Assembly: GCA_913046365.1 (NCBI GenBank)
Contig: CAJWRM010000011.1
Location: forward strand, 1-64,000
Length of the DNA stretch: 64,000 nucleotides
Reading direction: 5' to 3'
Source of the DNA: an uncultured Flavobacteriales bacterium
GTDB lineage: Bacteria > Bacteroidota > Bacteroidia > Flavobacteriales_D > Crocinitomicaceae
Part shown: piece after piece, positions 8,799 through 18,148 of the stretch
Layout of the letters: each line of letters starts with the position of its first letter
Position numbering within the stretch: position 1 is the first letter of the stretch
Notes under the pieces: generated by a model
Databases searched by the model: none
The model's input: the letters and a program-made list of their open reading frames with translations, nothing else
Told to the model about the DNA's origin: nothing
Position numbers and translations under genes: made by a program

Positions 8799-8872
8799 TA
8801 GCGAGAGGGAGATTTGAACTCCCGACCTCCGGGTTATGAATCCGGCGCTCTAACCAACTGAGCTACCTCGCC
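8799..8872 (-). tRNA. tRNA-Met (anticodon CAT)
   Basis: The minus strand folds as a 74-nt cloverleaf: acceptor GGCGAGG with TCTCGCT (G-U at both ends), D-arm GCTCAGTTGGTTAGAGC, anticodon stem CCGGA/CCCGG region with loop TTCATAA (anticodon CAT), T-arm GGGAG-TTCAAAT-CTCCC, discriminator A. CCA is not encoded. The sequence looks like an elongator Met tRNA rather than the initiator (no C-A mismatch at 1-72). A CAT anticodon read as lysidine-modified Ile cannot be fully excluded. Confidence 0.93.
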
Positions 8873-8882
8873 ATTTCGGGTG

Positions 8883-8890
8883 CAAATATA
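8883..8890 (-). promoter_or_regulatory. -7 box of the tRNA-Met promoter
   Basis: TATATTTG on the minus strand (8890 to 8883) matches TAnnTTTG and lies 10 nt before the tRNA 5' end, leaving a short 5' leader for RNase P. No clear -33 TTG is seen. Confidence 0.6.
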
Positions 8891-8916
8891 AGCAGATTTT
8901 TAAAAAAACAGTCTAA

Positions 8917-10626
8917 TTATGTATCAAGCTTTTCGAGCTCTAGCTCTATAAAATTGGCCAGCGTGCAAATGTGGTCTCCTGAAAATTTAAAGTCAATTCC
9001 TGCCCTCGCATACACCTCCGGCATAGATTTGGTGTAACCAAGGCTCAATGCGCTTCTATAATTTTCAATGGATTCCTTAAAATTTGTTTTACTGTTTTTC
9101 CAAACACCAATGGCGCCAAGCTGCGCAATTCCGTATTCAATGTAGTAAAATGGGACTTCGAATAAATGCATTTGTCTTTGCCAGGAGGATGCTAGTGTTT
9201 CTTCATATCCCGTCCAGTCAACTAGTCCAGTTCCGAATCTTTTATTAAGCTCCATCCAATAGGTGGTTCTCTCGGCCGCTGTATGGTTGTGGTTCTCATA
9301 GATCCAATGCTGAAAAGCATCAATTTGCGCAATCCAAGGAAGGATTGTAATGGTTCCCTGAAGCTGTTCTTTCTTTGCTCGGTTCAAATCGTCTGCCTTA
9401 TCATAAAATTCATCCCAATGCTCCATAGTCAGTAATTCCATAGACATAGATGCGAGCTCGGCAATTTCAGATGGAAAGCTTTTGAACGCTGTGAGTTCCA
9501 ATTCATGTGTCAAGAAGCTATGAATAGCATGACCGCCTTCATGAATCATAGTAGATATGTCTCCTTGAGAACCAACTGCATTCATAAAAATAAATGGAGC
9601 GCCAGTTTCATAAAGTGGATAATTGTAACCGCCTGGTGCCTTTCCTGGCTTGGACTCTAGATCAAAATGCTTCATTTCCTCCATTGTTTTGAGAAATCCA
9701 GAAAATTCGGGATTTATTTTCTCAAAGACAGCAATGGTGCCGTCTAACATTTCTTGTCCCGTTTCAAAAGGCTTTAAAGGGGCTTTCCCCTCAGCATTAA
9801 CAGCAGTATCCCATGGTCTGAAGATTTCTTTATTCATTTTGGCAAGCCGTTCTTGTTGTATTTTCTTAACCAACGGAACGATATGTTTTTCCACAGAGTC
9901 ATGGAATTCAAAGCAGGATTCCTTCGTATAATCAAAACGCCCCATTTCTTTGAATTTGTAATCGCGATAATTATCAAATCCTGCATTCTTCGCTAACTCT
10001 GTGCGTTTTTGAATGAGTGTATCAAATAGCGTATCAAGATCAGCGATATCCGAAGAACGTCTAGCAGCCATTTTTTCAAATACGCTTTTCCTTAAGCTTT
10101 CATCTTGTTCTTTAAGGTACAATCCAGCTTTTTGCATTGTGATAGATTCGCCATCATGCTCTATACTTTGTGCACCACTTAACGCACCAAACTCTTGTGT
10201 TTTTTCCGCCAAAAAGGCTTGTATTGAGATATTTTCTTCTCTGTATAATTCGAGCTGACTCTTTACGCTTCGAATGTGAATTGCAAATGCCTCTTCTTTT
10301 TCTAATTCAGTATGGAAAGGGCACGCAATAAATTTTTTGTTCAGTGCATCATCAATCGGAGCAAGCTTTGGTTGAATTTCAGTTACAAAAAAGGTATAAG
10401 CTTTTTGGAACTCCTCATTTGCTGTATCGATAGACATTCTGATATAACGCCAAGCCATATCTTCCTCCAAAACGGCTTCGAGTTCACTTTTATCCTTTAG
10501 CCACTTGCGCAAAGCCTCAGGGGAATCAAGGTTTCTGTCGAGCAAGAGCGTTAGATATTTTTCAACTGATTCAAAGGAATCAATGACCAATTGTTCGTCT
10601 ACAAACGAGCGACGATATTTATTCAT
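8917..10626 (-). CDS. M3 family oligoendopeptidase (PepF-like zinc peptidase)
   Basis: This is a 569-residue cytoplasmic zinc metallopeptidase of family M3, which degrades short peptides. The zinc motif HExxH is seen as MIHEGGHAIHSF at about residue 360, followed about 25 residues later by the SEIAELASMSMELL segment that supplies the third ligand Glu. The helical N-terminal half and the GxYNYPLYETGAPFIFMN segment before the motif are typical of the M3 oligoendopeptidases found in Bacteroidota. Length fits the family (about 570). There is no signal peptide. It follows the DUF5606 gene by 14 bp on the same strand, so the two are probably co-transcribed. Confidence 0.93.
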   Translation of the reverse strand: MNKYRRSFVDEQLVIDSFESVEKYLTLLLDRNLDSPEALRKWLKDKSELEAVLEEDMAWRYIRMSIDTANEEFQKAYTFFVTEIQPKLAPIDDALNKKFIACPFHTELEKEEAFAIHIRSVKSQLELYREENISIQAFLAEKTQEFGALSGAQSIEHDGESITMQKAGLYLKEQDESLRKSVFEKMAARRSSDIADLDTLFDTLIQKRTELAKNAGFDNYRDYKFKEMGRFDYTKESCFEFHDSVEKHIVPLVKKIQQERLAKMNKEIFRPWDTAVNAEGKAPLKPFETGQEMLDGTIAVFEKINPEFSGFLKTMEEMKHFDLESKPGKAPGGYNYPLYETGAPFIFMNAVGSQGDISTMIHEGGHAIHSFLTHELELTAFKSFPSEIAELASMSMELLTMEHWDEFYDKADDLNRAKKEQLQGTITILPWIAQIDAFQHWIYENHNHTAAERTTYWMELNKRFGTGLVDWTGYEETLASSWQRQMHLFEVPFYYIEYGIAQLGAIGVWKNSKTNFKESIENYRSALSLGYTKSMPEVYARAGIDFKFSGDHICTLANFIELELEKLDT

Positions 10627-10640
10627 ATGTGTTGTTTAAT

Positions 10641-11186
10641 TTATTTTCCCCGCTGGGAGCCCATTTTTGTTGGACCTGCTTTTTTAGCCGACGATGGTTT
10701 TCCTCCTTTCGTCTTAGGTGCTGATTTTTTAGGAGCAGCTTTTTTGACTGCTTTTTTGACTACTTTTTCCTCTGAATCTGACGCTTTCGCTTTTTCTGCA
10801 GTCTCTTTGATTTTAATCCCAGCTTTAATAAGGATATTATACCATTGAAAAATTTTCCGTAAATCAGATTTATATACGCGCTCTTTATCGTAATTAGGAA
10901 GAATTTTTTCAAGCAAACCTTCCAGCACTATAAGCTCCTCTTTGTGTGATGGGCATGCCTTTCCTTCAAAATGATCGTAAAAGGAAGCCAACACATCAGT
11001 TAGCTTTGCATCTTCATCTGTTGTATAGATACTGATGTCTCCTAGCGTGGATATTCTATCAGAGGCATAAGCTGGAAATCTTTTTTTATCTACAATTGAT
11101 TCGACAATCACATTGTTTTTCCCTTGGGCAACAACTTTGAATAACCCCGGTCTTCCTGTTATTGAAATAATTTCTTTTAATTCCAT
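10641..11186 (-). CDS. DUF5606 domain protein with Lys/Ala-rich tail
   Basis: Residues 1-140 match the Bacteroidota-restricted DUF5606 pattern: MELKEIISITGRPGLFKVVAQGK-like start, then FPAYASDRISTLGDISIYT and RVYKSDLRKIFQWYNIL. Residues 140-181 are a low-complexity Lys/Ala/Pro tail (KKAVKKAAPKKSAPK) resembling histone H1-like or nucleic-acid-binding tails. The function is unknown. A basic tail on a small cytoplasmic protein suggests interaction with nucleic acid or ribosomes, which is inference. It is the first gene of a two-gene unit with the M3 peptidase and is divergent from the DEAD-box helicase. Confidence 0.88.
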   Translation of the reverse strand: MELKEIISITGRPGLFKVVAQGKNNVIVESIVDKKRFPAYASDRISTLGDISIYTTDEDAKLTDVLASFYDHFEGKACPSHKEELIVLEGLLEKILPNYDKERVYKSDLRKIFQWYNILIKAGIKIKETAEKAKASDSEEKVVKKAVKKAAPKKSAPKTKGGKPSSAKKAGPTKMGSQRGK

Positions 11187-11200
11187 GAAAAAAGTTTGGT

Positions 11201-11208
11201 CAAAAATA
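11201..11208 (-). promoter_or_regulatory. -7 box upstream of DUF5606 gene
   Basis: TATTTTTG on the minus strand matches TAnnTTTG; the ATG (11186) follows after 14 nt. It is one half of a divergent promoter region with the helicase. Confidence 0.5.
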
Positions 11209-11303
11209 GAAAAACTTCACCTGACAAGGGTAATAATCCTTCTCTAATATCTGTAATCCAAGTAAATAAAGGACGAATAATCGTCTAAGCACTCTTTTAT
11301 ACG

Positions 11304-11311
11304 TACCTTTG
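11304..11311 (+). promoter_or_regulatory. -7 box upstream of DEAD-box helicase
   Basis: TACCTTTG matches TAnnTTTG; the leader is about 20 nt and contains AAGG directly before the ATG at 11333. No clear -33 element is seen. Confidence 0.55.
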
Positions 11312-11332
11312 CACCCAATTAAATAATTAAGG

Positions 11333-13189
11333 ATGACATTTGAAGAGCTGGGATTGAGAGAAGAGGTGCTTAAGTCGTTAAAAGAATTGGGTTTTGAAGC
11401 ACCGACTCCCATCCAGGAACAAGCAATTCCCCACCTAATGAAAGACGATTGTGATTTCGTTGGGTTAGCACAGACCGGAACGGGGAAAACGGCAGCATTT
11501 GGTTTGCCATTAATAAATTCTATTAACACTAAGTCTAATCGACCGCAAGGGCTAATTATCTGTCCCACCCGTGAGTTATGCTTGCAAATAACAAGAGATC
11601 TAGAAATATTTGCTAAGCATGTCAAATGTCCTGTTGTGTCCGTTTACGGTGGAGCAGACATTCGACGTCAAATGACACAAATAAAGAAAGGAGTATCAAT
11701 TATCGTAGCCACTCCTGGAAGACTTCTTGACTTAATCAAAAGAAAGGCCATACAGCTTTCTGAAGTTCAAAATGTAGTTTTGGATGAGGCGGATGAAATG
11801 TTAAACATGGGGTTTAAAGAAGATATTGATGATATCCTAGAAACCACACCTGAAACCAAAAATGTTTGGTTATTCTCAGCGACAATGCCAAAGGATGTTG
11901 CGCGAATAGCAAAAACCTATATGACTGATCCCTTAGAGGTATCCATAGGTCATAAAAATCAGACGAATGAAAATATCGAGCACATATATTATGTGGTCAA
12001 AGAAAGAGACCGATATGAGGCAGTAAAGCGCTTGATCGATTTTCACCCCAAAATATATGGATTGATTTTCTGTAGAACAAAGCACGAAACAGGAACGGTT
12101 GCGGAAAAGCTAGCCCGGGAAGGTTATAATGCAGAACCTTTGCATGGTGATTTAACGCAGCCAATGAGAGATCGTGTGATGGCTCGATTCAGAAGTAAAG
12201 AGCTGCAGATATTAGTAGCCACCGATGTGGCTGCCCGAGGTATTGATGTTGATGACATAACGCATGTAATCAACTATAATCTTCCCGATGACAATGAGAA
12301 TTATACCCATAGAAGTGGACGTACTGCGCGTGCAGGAAAAAAAGGCCAGTCTTTGGTTTTAATTACCCCTAAAGAAGGATTTAAAATTAAATCGATCGAA
12401 AAGCAAATGCGCACAGAATTTAGTCAAGGCCAAATTCCAAATGCAGAGGAGATATGCGAAATCCAGTTAATGAAGTTGATTCAAAATACAATAGACATTA
12501 ATGTAAAGGAAAAAGACATTGAAAAGTTTATGCCTCAGATTTTGGCTTCATTTGAATCAATGGACAAGACAGAGATCATCAAAAAGTTTGTTTCTGCTGA
12601 GTTCAATCGTTTTATAGAGTATTATGATCGAGCAGGGGATTTAAATCAGCGTGCAAAGCAAGATAGTGGTCGTGAACGAGGAGAGCGTAAAGACAAAGGT
12701 CAGCGGGCTAGAGATGAAGGAAAAACACGTTTTTTCCTGAGTGCTGGACGCAGAGATGGACTTAATCCAGGCGCACTCTTACGTGTCGTTTGTGATGCTG
12801 CAGGTATTAAATCGGATGTGATAGGTAGAATTGATATCATGACCTCATATGCTTTTTTTGATGTAGATGAAGCGCATACGGAAAGGATACTTAAAAGTGT
12901 AAATGGAACTGAATTTGAAGGGACAAAATTATCCGTAGAGGTTACAAACACACAAAACGGTGGATCTAAAGGATCGGGTGGTGGAGACCGAAGGTCTGGC
13001 GGCGGTCGTTCAGGAGGTAAACGTTCTGGAGGCGGAGGATTCCGTAGATCTGGCGGTAGTAATTTCAGAAGCAAGAGGTCAGGAGGGAGAGATAGAGGCC
13101 GAGGAGGTTCTGACCGACGTTCAGGAGATAGAAATGGAGGCTCTGATCGCCGATCAGGCTCAGAAAGATCAAGACATAGAGGTCGTTAA
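11333..13189 (+). CDS. DEAD-box ATP-dependent RNA helicase with DbpA-type RNA-binding domain and RGG-like tail
   Basis: The 618 residues carry all core helicase motifs: Q motif (GFEAPTPIQ), Walker A AQTGTGKT (about 46), PTREL, TPGRLLD, DEAD in VLDEADEMLNMGF (about 150), SAT (about 180), then ARGIDVDDI and HRSGRTARAG in domain 2. A DbpA/CsdA-type RNA-binding domain follows (about 465-545, FFLSAGRRDGLNPGALLRVV). The last 70 residues are a Gly/Arg/Ser-rich tail (GGGDRRSGGGRSGG) that binds RNA non-specifically. It probably works in ribosome assembly or mRNA unwinding, especially in the cold. typA follows by 15 bp, giving a translation-related operon. Confidence 0.95.
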   Translation: MTFEELGLREEVLKSLKELGFEAPTPIQEQAIPHLMKDDCDFVGLAQTGTGKTAAFGLPLINSINTKSNRPQGLIICPTRELCLQITRDLEIFAKHVKCPVVSVYGGADIRRQMTQIKKGVSIIVATPGRLLDLIKRKAIQLSEVQNVVLDEADEMLNMGFKEDIDDILETTPETKNVWLFSATMPKDVARIAKTYMTDPLEVSIGHKNQTNENIEHIYYVVKERDRYEAVKRLIDFHPKIYGLIFCRTKHETGTVAEKLAREGYNAEPLHGDLTQPMRDRVMARFRSKELQILVATDVAARGIDVDDITHVINYNLPDDNENYTHRSGRTARAGKKGQSLVLITPKEGFKIKSIEKQMRTEFSQGQIPNAEEICEIQLMKLIQNTIDINVKEKDIEKFMPQILASFESMDKTEIIKKFVSAEFNRFIEYYDRAGDLNQRAKQDSGRERGERKDKGQRARDEGKTRFFLSAGRRDGLNPGALLRVVCDAAGIKSDVIGRIDIMTSYAFFDVDEAHTERILKSVNGTEFEGTKLSVEVTNTQNGGSKGSGGGDRRSGGGRSGGKRSGGGGFRRSGGSNFRSKRSGGRDRGRGGSDRRSGDRNGGSDRRSGSERSRHRGR

Positions 13190-13204
13190 TTCAATACTTT
13201 TTTA

Positions 13205-15004
13205 ATGGAGATAAGGAATATAGCTATTATAGCACACGTTGACCATGGTAAGACAACCTTGGTTGACAAAATGATTGAGGCCGGTGATTTTACAAATGAG
13301 CGAGATCGTCCAACGGGCGAGCTTATTATGGATAACAATGACCTGGAAAAAGAAAGAGGAATTACCATCGTATCAAAAAACGTATCGGTTACCTATAAAA
13401 ACACCAAAATAAATATTATCGATACACCCGGTCACGCGGATTTTGGTGGTGAGGTTGAACGTGTATTGAACATGGCTGATGGTGTTTGTTTACTTGTCGA
13501 TGCCTTTGAAGGTCCTATGCCACAAACAAGGTTTGTATTGGGTAAAGCACTTTCAATGGGGTTAAAACCGCTCGTAGTTGTTAACAAGGTTGATAAAGAA
13601 AACTGTACTCCAGAGGAGGTACATGAAAAAGTTTTTGATTTAATGTTTGAGCTAGACGCATCTGAGGAACAGCTTGATTTTCCAACTATTTATGGCTCTG
13701 CAAAGAACAATTGGATGTCTACAGATTGGAAGACGCCTTCGGGTACGATTACGCCGCTTTTAGACGAGGTACTCAATTATTTTCCGCCAAAAGAAATTGC
13801 AGAAGGAAATACTCAGATGTTGATTACTTCATTAGATTTCTCTTCCTACGTGGGACGTATTGCTATAGGTCGACTTACGAGAGGGGAGTTGAAAGAAAAC
13901 ATGCCTATTGTACTAACGAAAAGAGATGGAACCACTGAAAGACATCGTGTAAAGGAGCTTTTTATTTTCGACGGTATTCAGCGTGTGAAGGTTACTTCTG
14001 TAACGCCAGGAGACATTTGTGCAGTTACGGGAATTGAAGGTTTTGAAATTGGAGATTCAATTTGCGATGCTGAAAACCCTGAAGCATTGCCAACGATTAA
14101 TATGGACGAGCCTACGATGTCGATGCTTTTTTCAATTAATGATTCTCCTTTTTTCGGTAAGGAAGGTAAGTTTGTTACCTCAAGACACATACAAGAACGT
14201 TTGACAAAAGAGCTTGAAAAGAACCTTGCTTTGCGCGTGCATGAAACGGACAAGGCGGACAAATGGTTGGTCTATGGAAGAGGCGTTCTGCATTTATCGG
14301 TACTCATAGAAACAATGCGACGTGAGGGTTATGAACTTCAAGTTGGACAGCCTCAGGTCATTGTTAAAGAAATTGATGGAAAAAAATGTGAACCTGTTGA
14401 AGAACTAACAATTGATTTACCTGAAGAATTTAGTGGAACTGCTGTAGAGGCTGTTACGAAAAGAAAAGGCGAGATGCTCAACATGGAGCCAAAGGGCGCA
14501 AGAATGGTGATGCAATTTCAAATTCCTTCACGTGGAATTATTGGGTTGAGAAATTATTTGTTGACGCAAACCGCAGGAGAGGCAATTATGACACATAGAT
14601 ATATCGAATACCAGCCTTTTAAAGGAGAAATCCCTGGACGTCAAAATGGTTCTCTCATTTCATTGGAGCTTGGTAAGTCTATCCCATTTTCATTGAATAA
14701 TCTTCAGGAAAGAGGAACTTTCTTTATTGGTTCAAATCAGGACATCTACGAAGGTCAGGTAATAGGAGAAAATTCTCGAACTGGTGATTTATGTGTCAAT
14801 GTTACCAAGACAAAGAAAATGTCAAACATGCGTTCTTCAGGAGCAGACGATAAAGTTCGAATTGCGCCACCTAGAATTTTTAGCTTGGAGGAATGCTTGG
14901 AGTACATTCAGCGCGATGAATATGTTGAGGTTACACCTTCTACGCTAAGGATTCGTAAAATCCTTCTAAAGGAAATGGATAGGAAGCGTGCTCAAAAAAA
15001 CTAA
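13205..15004 (+). CDS. typA: Translational GTPase TypA/BipA
   Basis: The 599-residue ribosome-associated GTPase has G1 AHVDHGKTTL (about 10), switch II DTPGHADFGGEVERVL, G4 NKVDK and G5 GSAKN. EF-Tu/EF-G-like domains II, III and V follow, and the TypA-specific C-terminal domain (SGADDKVRIAPPRIFSLEECLEY). TypA assists 50S assembly and stress or cold adaptation. The length equals the family norm (about 600). It lies 15 bp after the helicase and is probably co-transcribed with it. Confidence 0.97.
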   Translation: MEIRNIAIIAHVDHGKTTLVDKMIEAGDFTNERDRPTGELIMDNNDLEKERGITIVSKNVSVTYKNTKINIIDTPGHADFGGEVERVLNMADGVCLLVDAFEGPMPQTRFVLGKALSMGLKPLVVVNKVDKENCTPEEVHEKVFDLMFELDASEEQLDFPTIYGSAKNNWMSTDWKTPSGTITPLLDEVLNYFPPKEIAEGNTQMLITSLDFSSYVGRIAIGRLTRGELKENMPIVLTKRDGTTERHRVKELFIFDGIQRVKVTSVTPGDICAVTGIEGFEIGDSICDAENPEALPTINMDEPTMSMLFSINDSPFFGKEGKFVTSRHIQERLTKELEKNLALRVHETDKADKWLVYGRGVLHLSVLIETMRREGYELQVGQPQVIVKEIDGKKCEPVEELTIDLPEEFSGTAVEAVTKRKGEMLNMEPKGARMVMQFQIPSRGIIGLRNYLLTQTAGEAIMTHRYIEYQPFKGEIPGRQNGSLISLELGKSIPFSLNNLQERGTFFIGSNQDIYEGQVIGENSRTGDLCVNVTKTKKMSNMRSSGADDKVRIAPPRIFSLEECLEYIQRDEYVEVTPSTLRIRKILLKEMDRKRAQKN

Positions 15005-15055
15005 ATTTATAGCCTTAAAAGCGTAATAAAATAGGTTTCGAATCGTTTATTTATT

Positions 15056-15877
15056 GTGATAACAAGATATCTCCTTATAATTTTTCTGTTTTTCGCATGC
15101 ACTTCGCGTGCGCAACAGCCCAATTTTTTTTCCCGCTCAGAGATTGGTGTTCATGTGGGTACTATGTTTTACATAGGTGACCTGAATCAGTTCAAGCCGT
15201 TTTACAAAAGTAAGCTGGCTGGAAGCTTGGTGTATCGCTTCAATGTACATTCGCGAATGACGCTGCGTTTTAATGCGACATACGGAAATGTCGCAGCAGA
15301 TGATCGTGATGCGCGTCAGTCACTCATCCTAAATAGAAATTTAAATTTCACCTCTCAAATTAAGGAGTTGGCTGGCGGACTCGAGTTTCACTACATGCCT
15401 TTTCAATTTGGAAATAGGCGTTACATTGGAACGGCATATATGATTACACAAATTGGTGTTTTTCACATGAACCCGAAAACCGAATATAATGGTGAGATGG
15501 TAGCCCTGCAATCTATTGGCACAGAAGGCCAAAATGCCACTGGTGGAACAAAGCCTTATAGCAAATACCAGCTATGCATACCGTTAGGTTTGGGGGTGAA
15601 GCTATCAATGGGAAAATTTTGTTCTTTTAATATTGACATTGCAATCCGAAAAACGTTTACAGACCATCTTGACGATGTGGGTACCGATACCTACATGGAT
15701 GCTGCTGCTTTAGACGCCATTAATGGTTCTGACGCAGTTGCCTTATCGAATAGAAGTTTGGACGGTTCTTTTCAGGGGAGAAGAGGCAATTCTACAAATA
15801 AGGATTGGTATGTATATGCAGGGGGCATGATCACCTTTAGGCTAGGAAAAGGGAATAATTGCCCAGTGATTCGTTAA
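15056..15877 (+). CDS. DUF6089 family outer-membrane beta-barrel protein
   Basis: This 273-residue protein has a signal peptide ([16 protein letters not shown], cleaved before QPNF). Alternating aromatic/hydrophobic strands match DUF6089, a Bacteroidota barrel family related to PorT-like proteins: [16 protein letters not shown] near the N-terminus, [12 protein letters not shown], and a C-terminal [16 protein letters not shown]. It has a GTG start; no ATG lies in frame upstream of the signal. It follows typA by 51 bp. The specific role is unknown. Its stop codon overlaps that of the convergent DUF2256 gene by 4 nt. Confidence 0.85.
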   Translation: MITRYLLIIFLFFACTSRAQQPNFFSRSEIGVHVGTMFYIGDLNQFKPFYKSKLAGSLVYRFNVHSRMTLRFNATYGNVAADDRDARQSLILNRNLNFTSQIKELAGGLEFHYMPFQFGNRRYIGTAYMITQIGVFHMNPKTEYNGEMVALQSIGTEGQNATGGTKPYSKYQLCIPLGLGVKLSMGKFCSFNIDIAIRKTFTDHLDDVGTDTYMDAAALDAINGSDAVALSNRSLDGSFQGRRGNSTNKDWYVYAGGMITFRLGKGNNCPVIR

Positions 15878-16017
15878 GCTTTTTTATTTCTCCTGCAGCG
15901 TTCACTGCAATATTTTACTTCAACCCAGCAGGACTTCCATTTTTTCCTCCACGAGAATTTTTTTTGGCACACCGCGCATACTTTGGATGGAAAATGCTCT
16001 TTTTTAGTCGTTTTCAC
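15874..16017 (-). CDS. DUF2256 mini-protein (Cys4 zinc-binding, 47 aa)
   Basis: This is a very short gene, read on the minus strand from GTG at 16017 to TAA at 15874. The product matches DUF2256: [18 protein letters not shown] followed by [16 protein letters not shown]. The two pairs CxxC and CxxxC (Cys14, Cys17, then YCSERC) form a probable zinc ribbon. An in-frame TAG lies two codons before the GTG, so the start is tightly bounded. DUF2256 genes are often next to TIGR03643 and cryptochrome/photolyase-related genes in other bacteria. Here TIGR03643 is divergent, 41 bp away. The function is unknown. Confidence 0.88.
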   Translation of the reverse strand: MKTTKKEHFPSKVCAVCQKKFSWRKKWKSCWVEVKYCSERCRRNKKA

Positions 16018-16058
16018 AATAAGCTAAACATTTTCAATCGTTGTATTGTTTTTAAGCT

Positions 16059-16319
16059 ATGAATGAAAGGGACATGAACCGGGTAATCGAAATGGCTTGG
16101 GAGGATCGAACGCCATTTGATGCGATCGCGTTTCAGTTTGGTTTGTCGGAAAAAGAAGTCATTATTCTTATGCGTTCTGAATTGAAAAATAGTAGTTGGA
16201 AACGCTGGAGAAAGAGAGTGCAGGGAAGAGGCACCAAGCATCAAGCAAAAAGAGAATTTACTATTGGACGACACAAATGCTCAAGACAAAGAAGCATTAG
16301 CCATAACAAAGTGACTTAG
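16059..16319 (+). CDS. TIGR03643 family small protein
   Basis: The 86-residue protein matches TIGR03643: RVIEMAWEDRTPFDAIAFQFG, LSEKEVIILMRSEL, then SSWKRWRKRVQGRGTKH. The middle looks like a helix-turn-helix. The C-terminal 30 residues are strongly basic, which suggests binding of DNA or RNA (inference). It is divergent from DUF2256; the two families are known to co-occur. The stop codon TAG (16317-16319) interlocks with the stop of trpS on the other strand. Confidence 0.88.
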   Translation: MNERDMNRVIEMAWEDRTPFDAIAFQFGLSEKEVIILMRSELKNSSWKRWRKRVQGRGTKHQAKREFTIGRHKCSRQRSISHNKVT

Positions 16320-17293
16320 CCTCCTACGTACCCTACTTTCTGGCGGACTCTGCTTAAAACGTCATTGGCTATATTTTTCGCTTTTTGGGCACCTATAGAA
16401 AGTGCGTCATCAATTTCGTTTTTATGCTCCATCAGGTAGTTGTATTTCTCCCGTTCGGCTTTGAATTTTTCAAGTATTAGTTCATATAGCGCTTGCTTCG
16501 CATGACCATAACCATAGCCTCCCTCTTCATAATTCCTTCGCATTTTTGAAACATCATCCTTTTCGGCTAGAATAGCGTAAAGGGCAAAAATGTTACAACT
16601 ATCGGGGATTTTCGGATCTTCTAAAGCTTCACTATTTGAAACGATGGACATGATTTGTTTACGAAGCTTCTTCTCTGGAAGAAAAATATCTATAAGGTTG
16701 TTTCTGGACTTACTCATTTTGTGTCCATCGGTTCCTGGAATCAATTTTGTGTCTTCGGTTATGGCTTCTTCCGGAATCACAAAGGTTTCGCCAAGCTGAA
16801 GATTAAATTTTGTTGCAACATCTCTTGTCATTTCAATATGTTGCTTTTGGTCTTTACCTACAGGAACAATTTGTGCATCATACAGAAGAATATCTGCAGC
16901 CATGAGCATGGGATAAGTAAATAATCCTCCATTTACATCATCAAGGCGATCTGCTTTATCTTTAAATGAATGTGCTAGTGTGAGTCGTTTGTAAGGATAA
17001 AAACACAGTAGATGCCACATTAATTCAGTAACCTCAGGTATATCACTTTGTCTGTAAAACGTCGTTTTTGATGGGTCTAATCCACAAGCTAGCCAAGCCG
17101 CAGCAGTTTTGTAGGTGTTTTCTTTTAATAAATCTGAGTCTTTAACTTGAGTCAGAGAATGTAAGTCTGCAATAAATAAAAAAGATTCATTTTTGTTACT
17201 TTTTGCAAGTTCAATTGCAGGTATAATTGCACCCAAAAGGTTTCCGAGATGGGTTGTACCTGTACTCTGTATTCCGGTTAATATTCGTGCCAT
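16316..17293 (-). CDS. trpS: Tryptophanyl-tRNA synthetase
   Basis: This class I aminoacyl-tRNA synthetase charges tRNA-Trp. The HIGH-type motif is TTHLGN (about residue 12-17) and the KMSKS motif is HKMSKSRNN (about 195). The start at 17293 (MARILTGIQSTG) matches the family N-terminus; the frame extends further upstream to 17338 but would add 15 residues absent from homologues. The resulting 325 residues fit the usual 320-340. It is monocistronic and convergent with the TIGR03643 gene with a 4-nt overlap of stop codons. Confidence 0.96.
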   Translation of the reverse strand: MARILTGIQSTGTTHLGNLLGAIIPAIELAKSNKNESFLFIADLHSLTQVKDSDLLKENTYKTAAAWLACGLDPSKTTFYRQSDIPEVTELMWHLLCFYPYKRLTLAHSFKDKADRLDDVNGGLFTYPMLMAADILLYDAQIVPVGKDQKQHIEMTRDVATKFNLQLGETFVIPEEAITEDTKLIPGTDGHKMSKSRNNLIDIFLPEKKLRKQIMSIVSNSEALEDPKIPDSCNIFALYAILAEKDDVSKMRRNYEEGGYGYGHAKQALYELILEKFKAEREKYNYLMEHKNEIDDALSIGAQKAKNIANDVLSRVRQKVGYVGG

Positions 17294-17362
17294 AAGATTT
17301 AATGTAAAAGTAGAAAATATATTTTCTTTGATTTCCAAAACTTTTTCTTAATTTTCTTTGTA

Positions 17363-18130
17363 ATGAAATTTCTATTCGGTTTCGTGCGAAATTTATGGAA
17401 GATATACATCTTTTTGGTGTTTTCTATCTTCGCAATATTCCTATATCCCTTTTTTCGTATAGTCCTAATTAAAAAGTCATGGAAGAAATATAGCTTTAAG
17501 CTATTTATGATTTGGAGCTGGCTTATGCGTATTTTTTGTTTTTATATTGTACGTAATGTTCAAAGCGCTGAACTTCCTGCTGGGCCATATATTATTGTTG
17601 CGAACCACACCTCATATTTAGATATCTTTTTTATGTATTCAATGCTTCCCAAGCATCCTTTTGTGTTTTTAGGTAAAAGCGAGATTTTAACCTATCCAAT
17701 TATTCGAACCTACTTTAAGAATTTGAATATTCCAGTTTTCAGATTTAACCGTAAAAAGGTAGGTTTATCATTTACTCTTGCTGTTGAGTCGATTCAAGAA
17801 GGTTGGTCATTGGTTATCTTTCCTGAAGGCACCATACCCGCTGAAAACATTCCAAGAATGGTACCTTTTAAAAACGGTGCATTTAAAATAGCAAAGGAAG
17901 CCAGGGTGCCAATTGTCCCTATTACTTTTACAACGAATCATTTGCTTTTTTCGGACCCTACCGACGTTTTTGGTCCAGCGAGACCTGGTGTATCGAGGTT
18001 TTATATCGGCCAATACATCTCTAAAGAGGATGTTGAACGCATGAGTTTCTCAGAGCTCAATAAAGTCAGCTTTGAGCGCGTAGAGGCTCCATTAAAAAAG
18101 GAATACCCTCATTTGTATTCAACTCAATGA
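17363..18130 (+). CDS. plsC: 1-acyl-sn-glycerol-3-phosphate acyltransferase
   Basis: This is the membrane-bound enzyme of phospholipid synthesis that adds the second acyl chain to lysophosphatidate. N-terminal hydrophobic segments (about 10-35 and 50-65) precede the catalytic NHxxxxD box (ANHTSYLDIF, about 84) and the FPEGT box (about 153). The 255-residue length is normal. gatC follows by 18 bp on the same strand, so the two may share a transcript. Confidence 0.93.
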   Translation: MKFLFGFVRNLWKIYIFLVFSIFAIFLYPFFRIVLIKKSWKKYSFKLFMIWSWLMRIFCFYIVRNVQSAELPAGPYIIVANHTSYLDIFFMYSMLPKHPFVFLGKSEILTYPIIRTYFKNLNIPVFRFNRKKVGLSFTLAVESIQEGWSLVIFPEGTIPAENIPRMVPFKNGAFKIAKEARVPIVPITFTTNHLLFSDPTDVFGPARPGVSRFYIGQYISKEDVERMSFSELNKVSFERVEAPLKKEYPHLYSTQ

Positions 18131-18148
18131 AATGCTTAACTTTATCTC

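Noticed and set aside
10591-10848. 85-residue Phe/Ala-rich open frame on the plus strand
   Set aside because: Antisense to the Lys/Ala-rich tail of the DUF5606 protein.
12700-13074. 124-residue Pro-rich open frame on the minus strand
   Set aside because: It is the antisense of the Gly/Arg-rich tail and RNA-binding domain of the DEAD-box helicase; Pro/Arg richness is the mirror of GGN/CGN codons.
15859-16062. 67-residue Phe/Pro-rich open frame on the plus strand
   Set aside because: It is antisense to the DUF2256 gene, whose product matches a known family.
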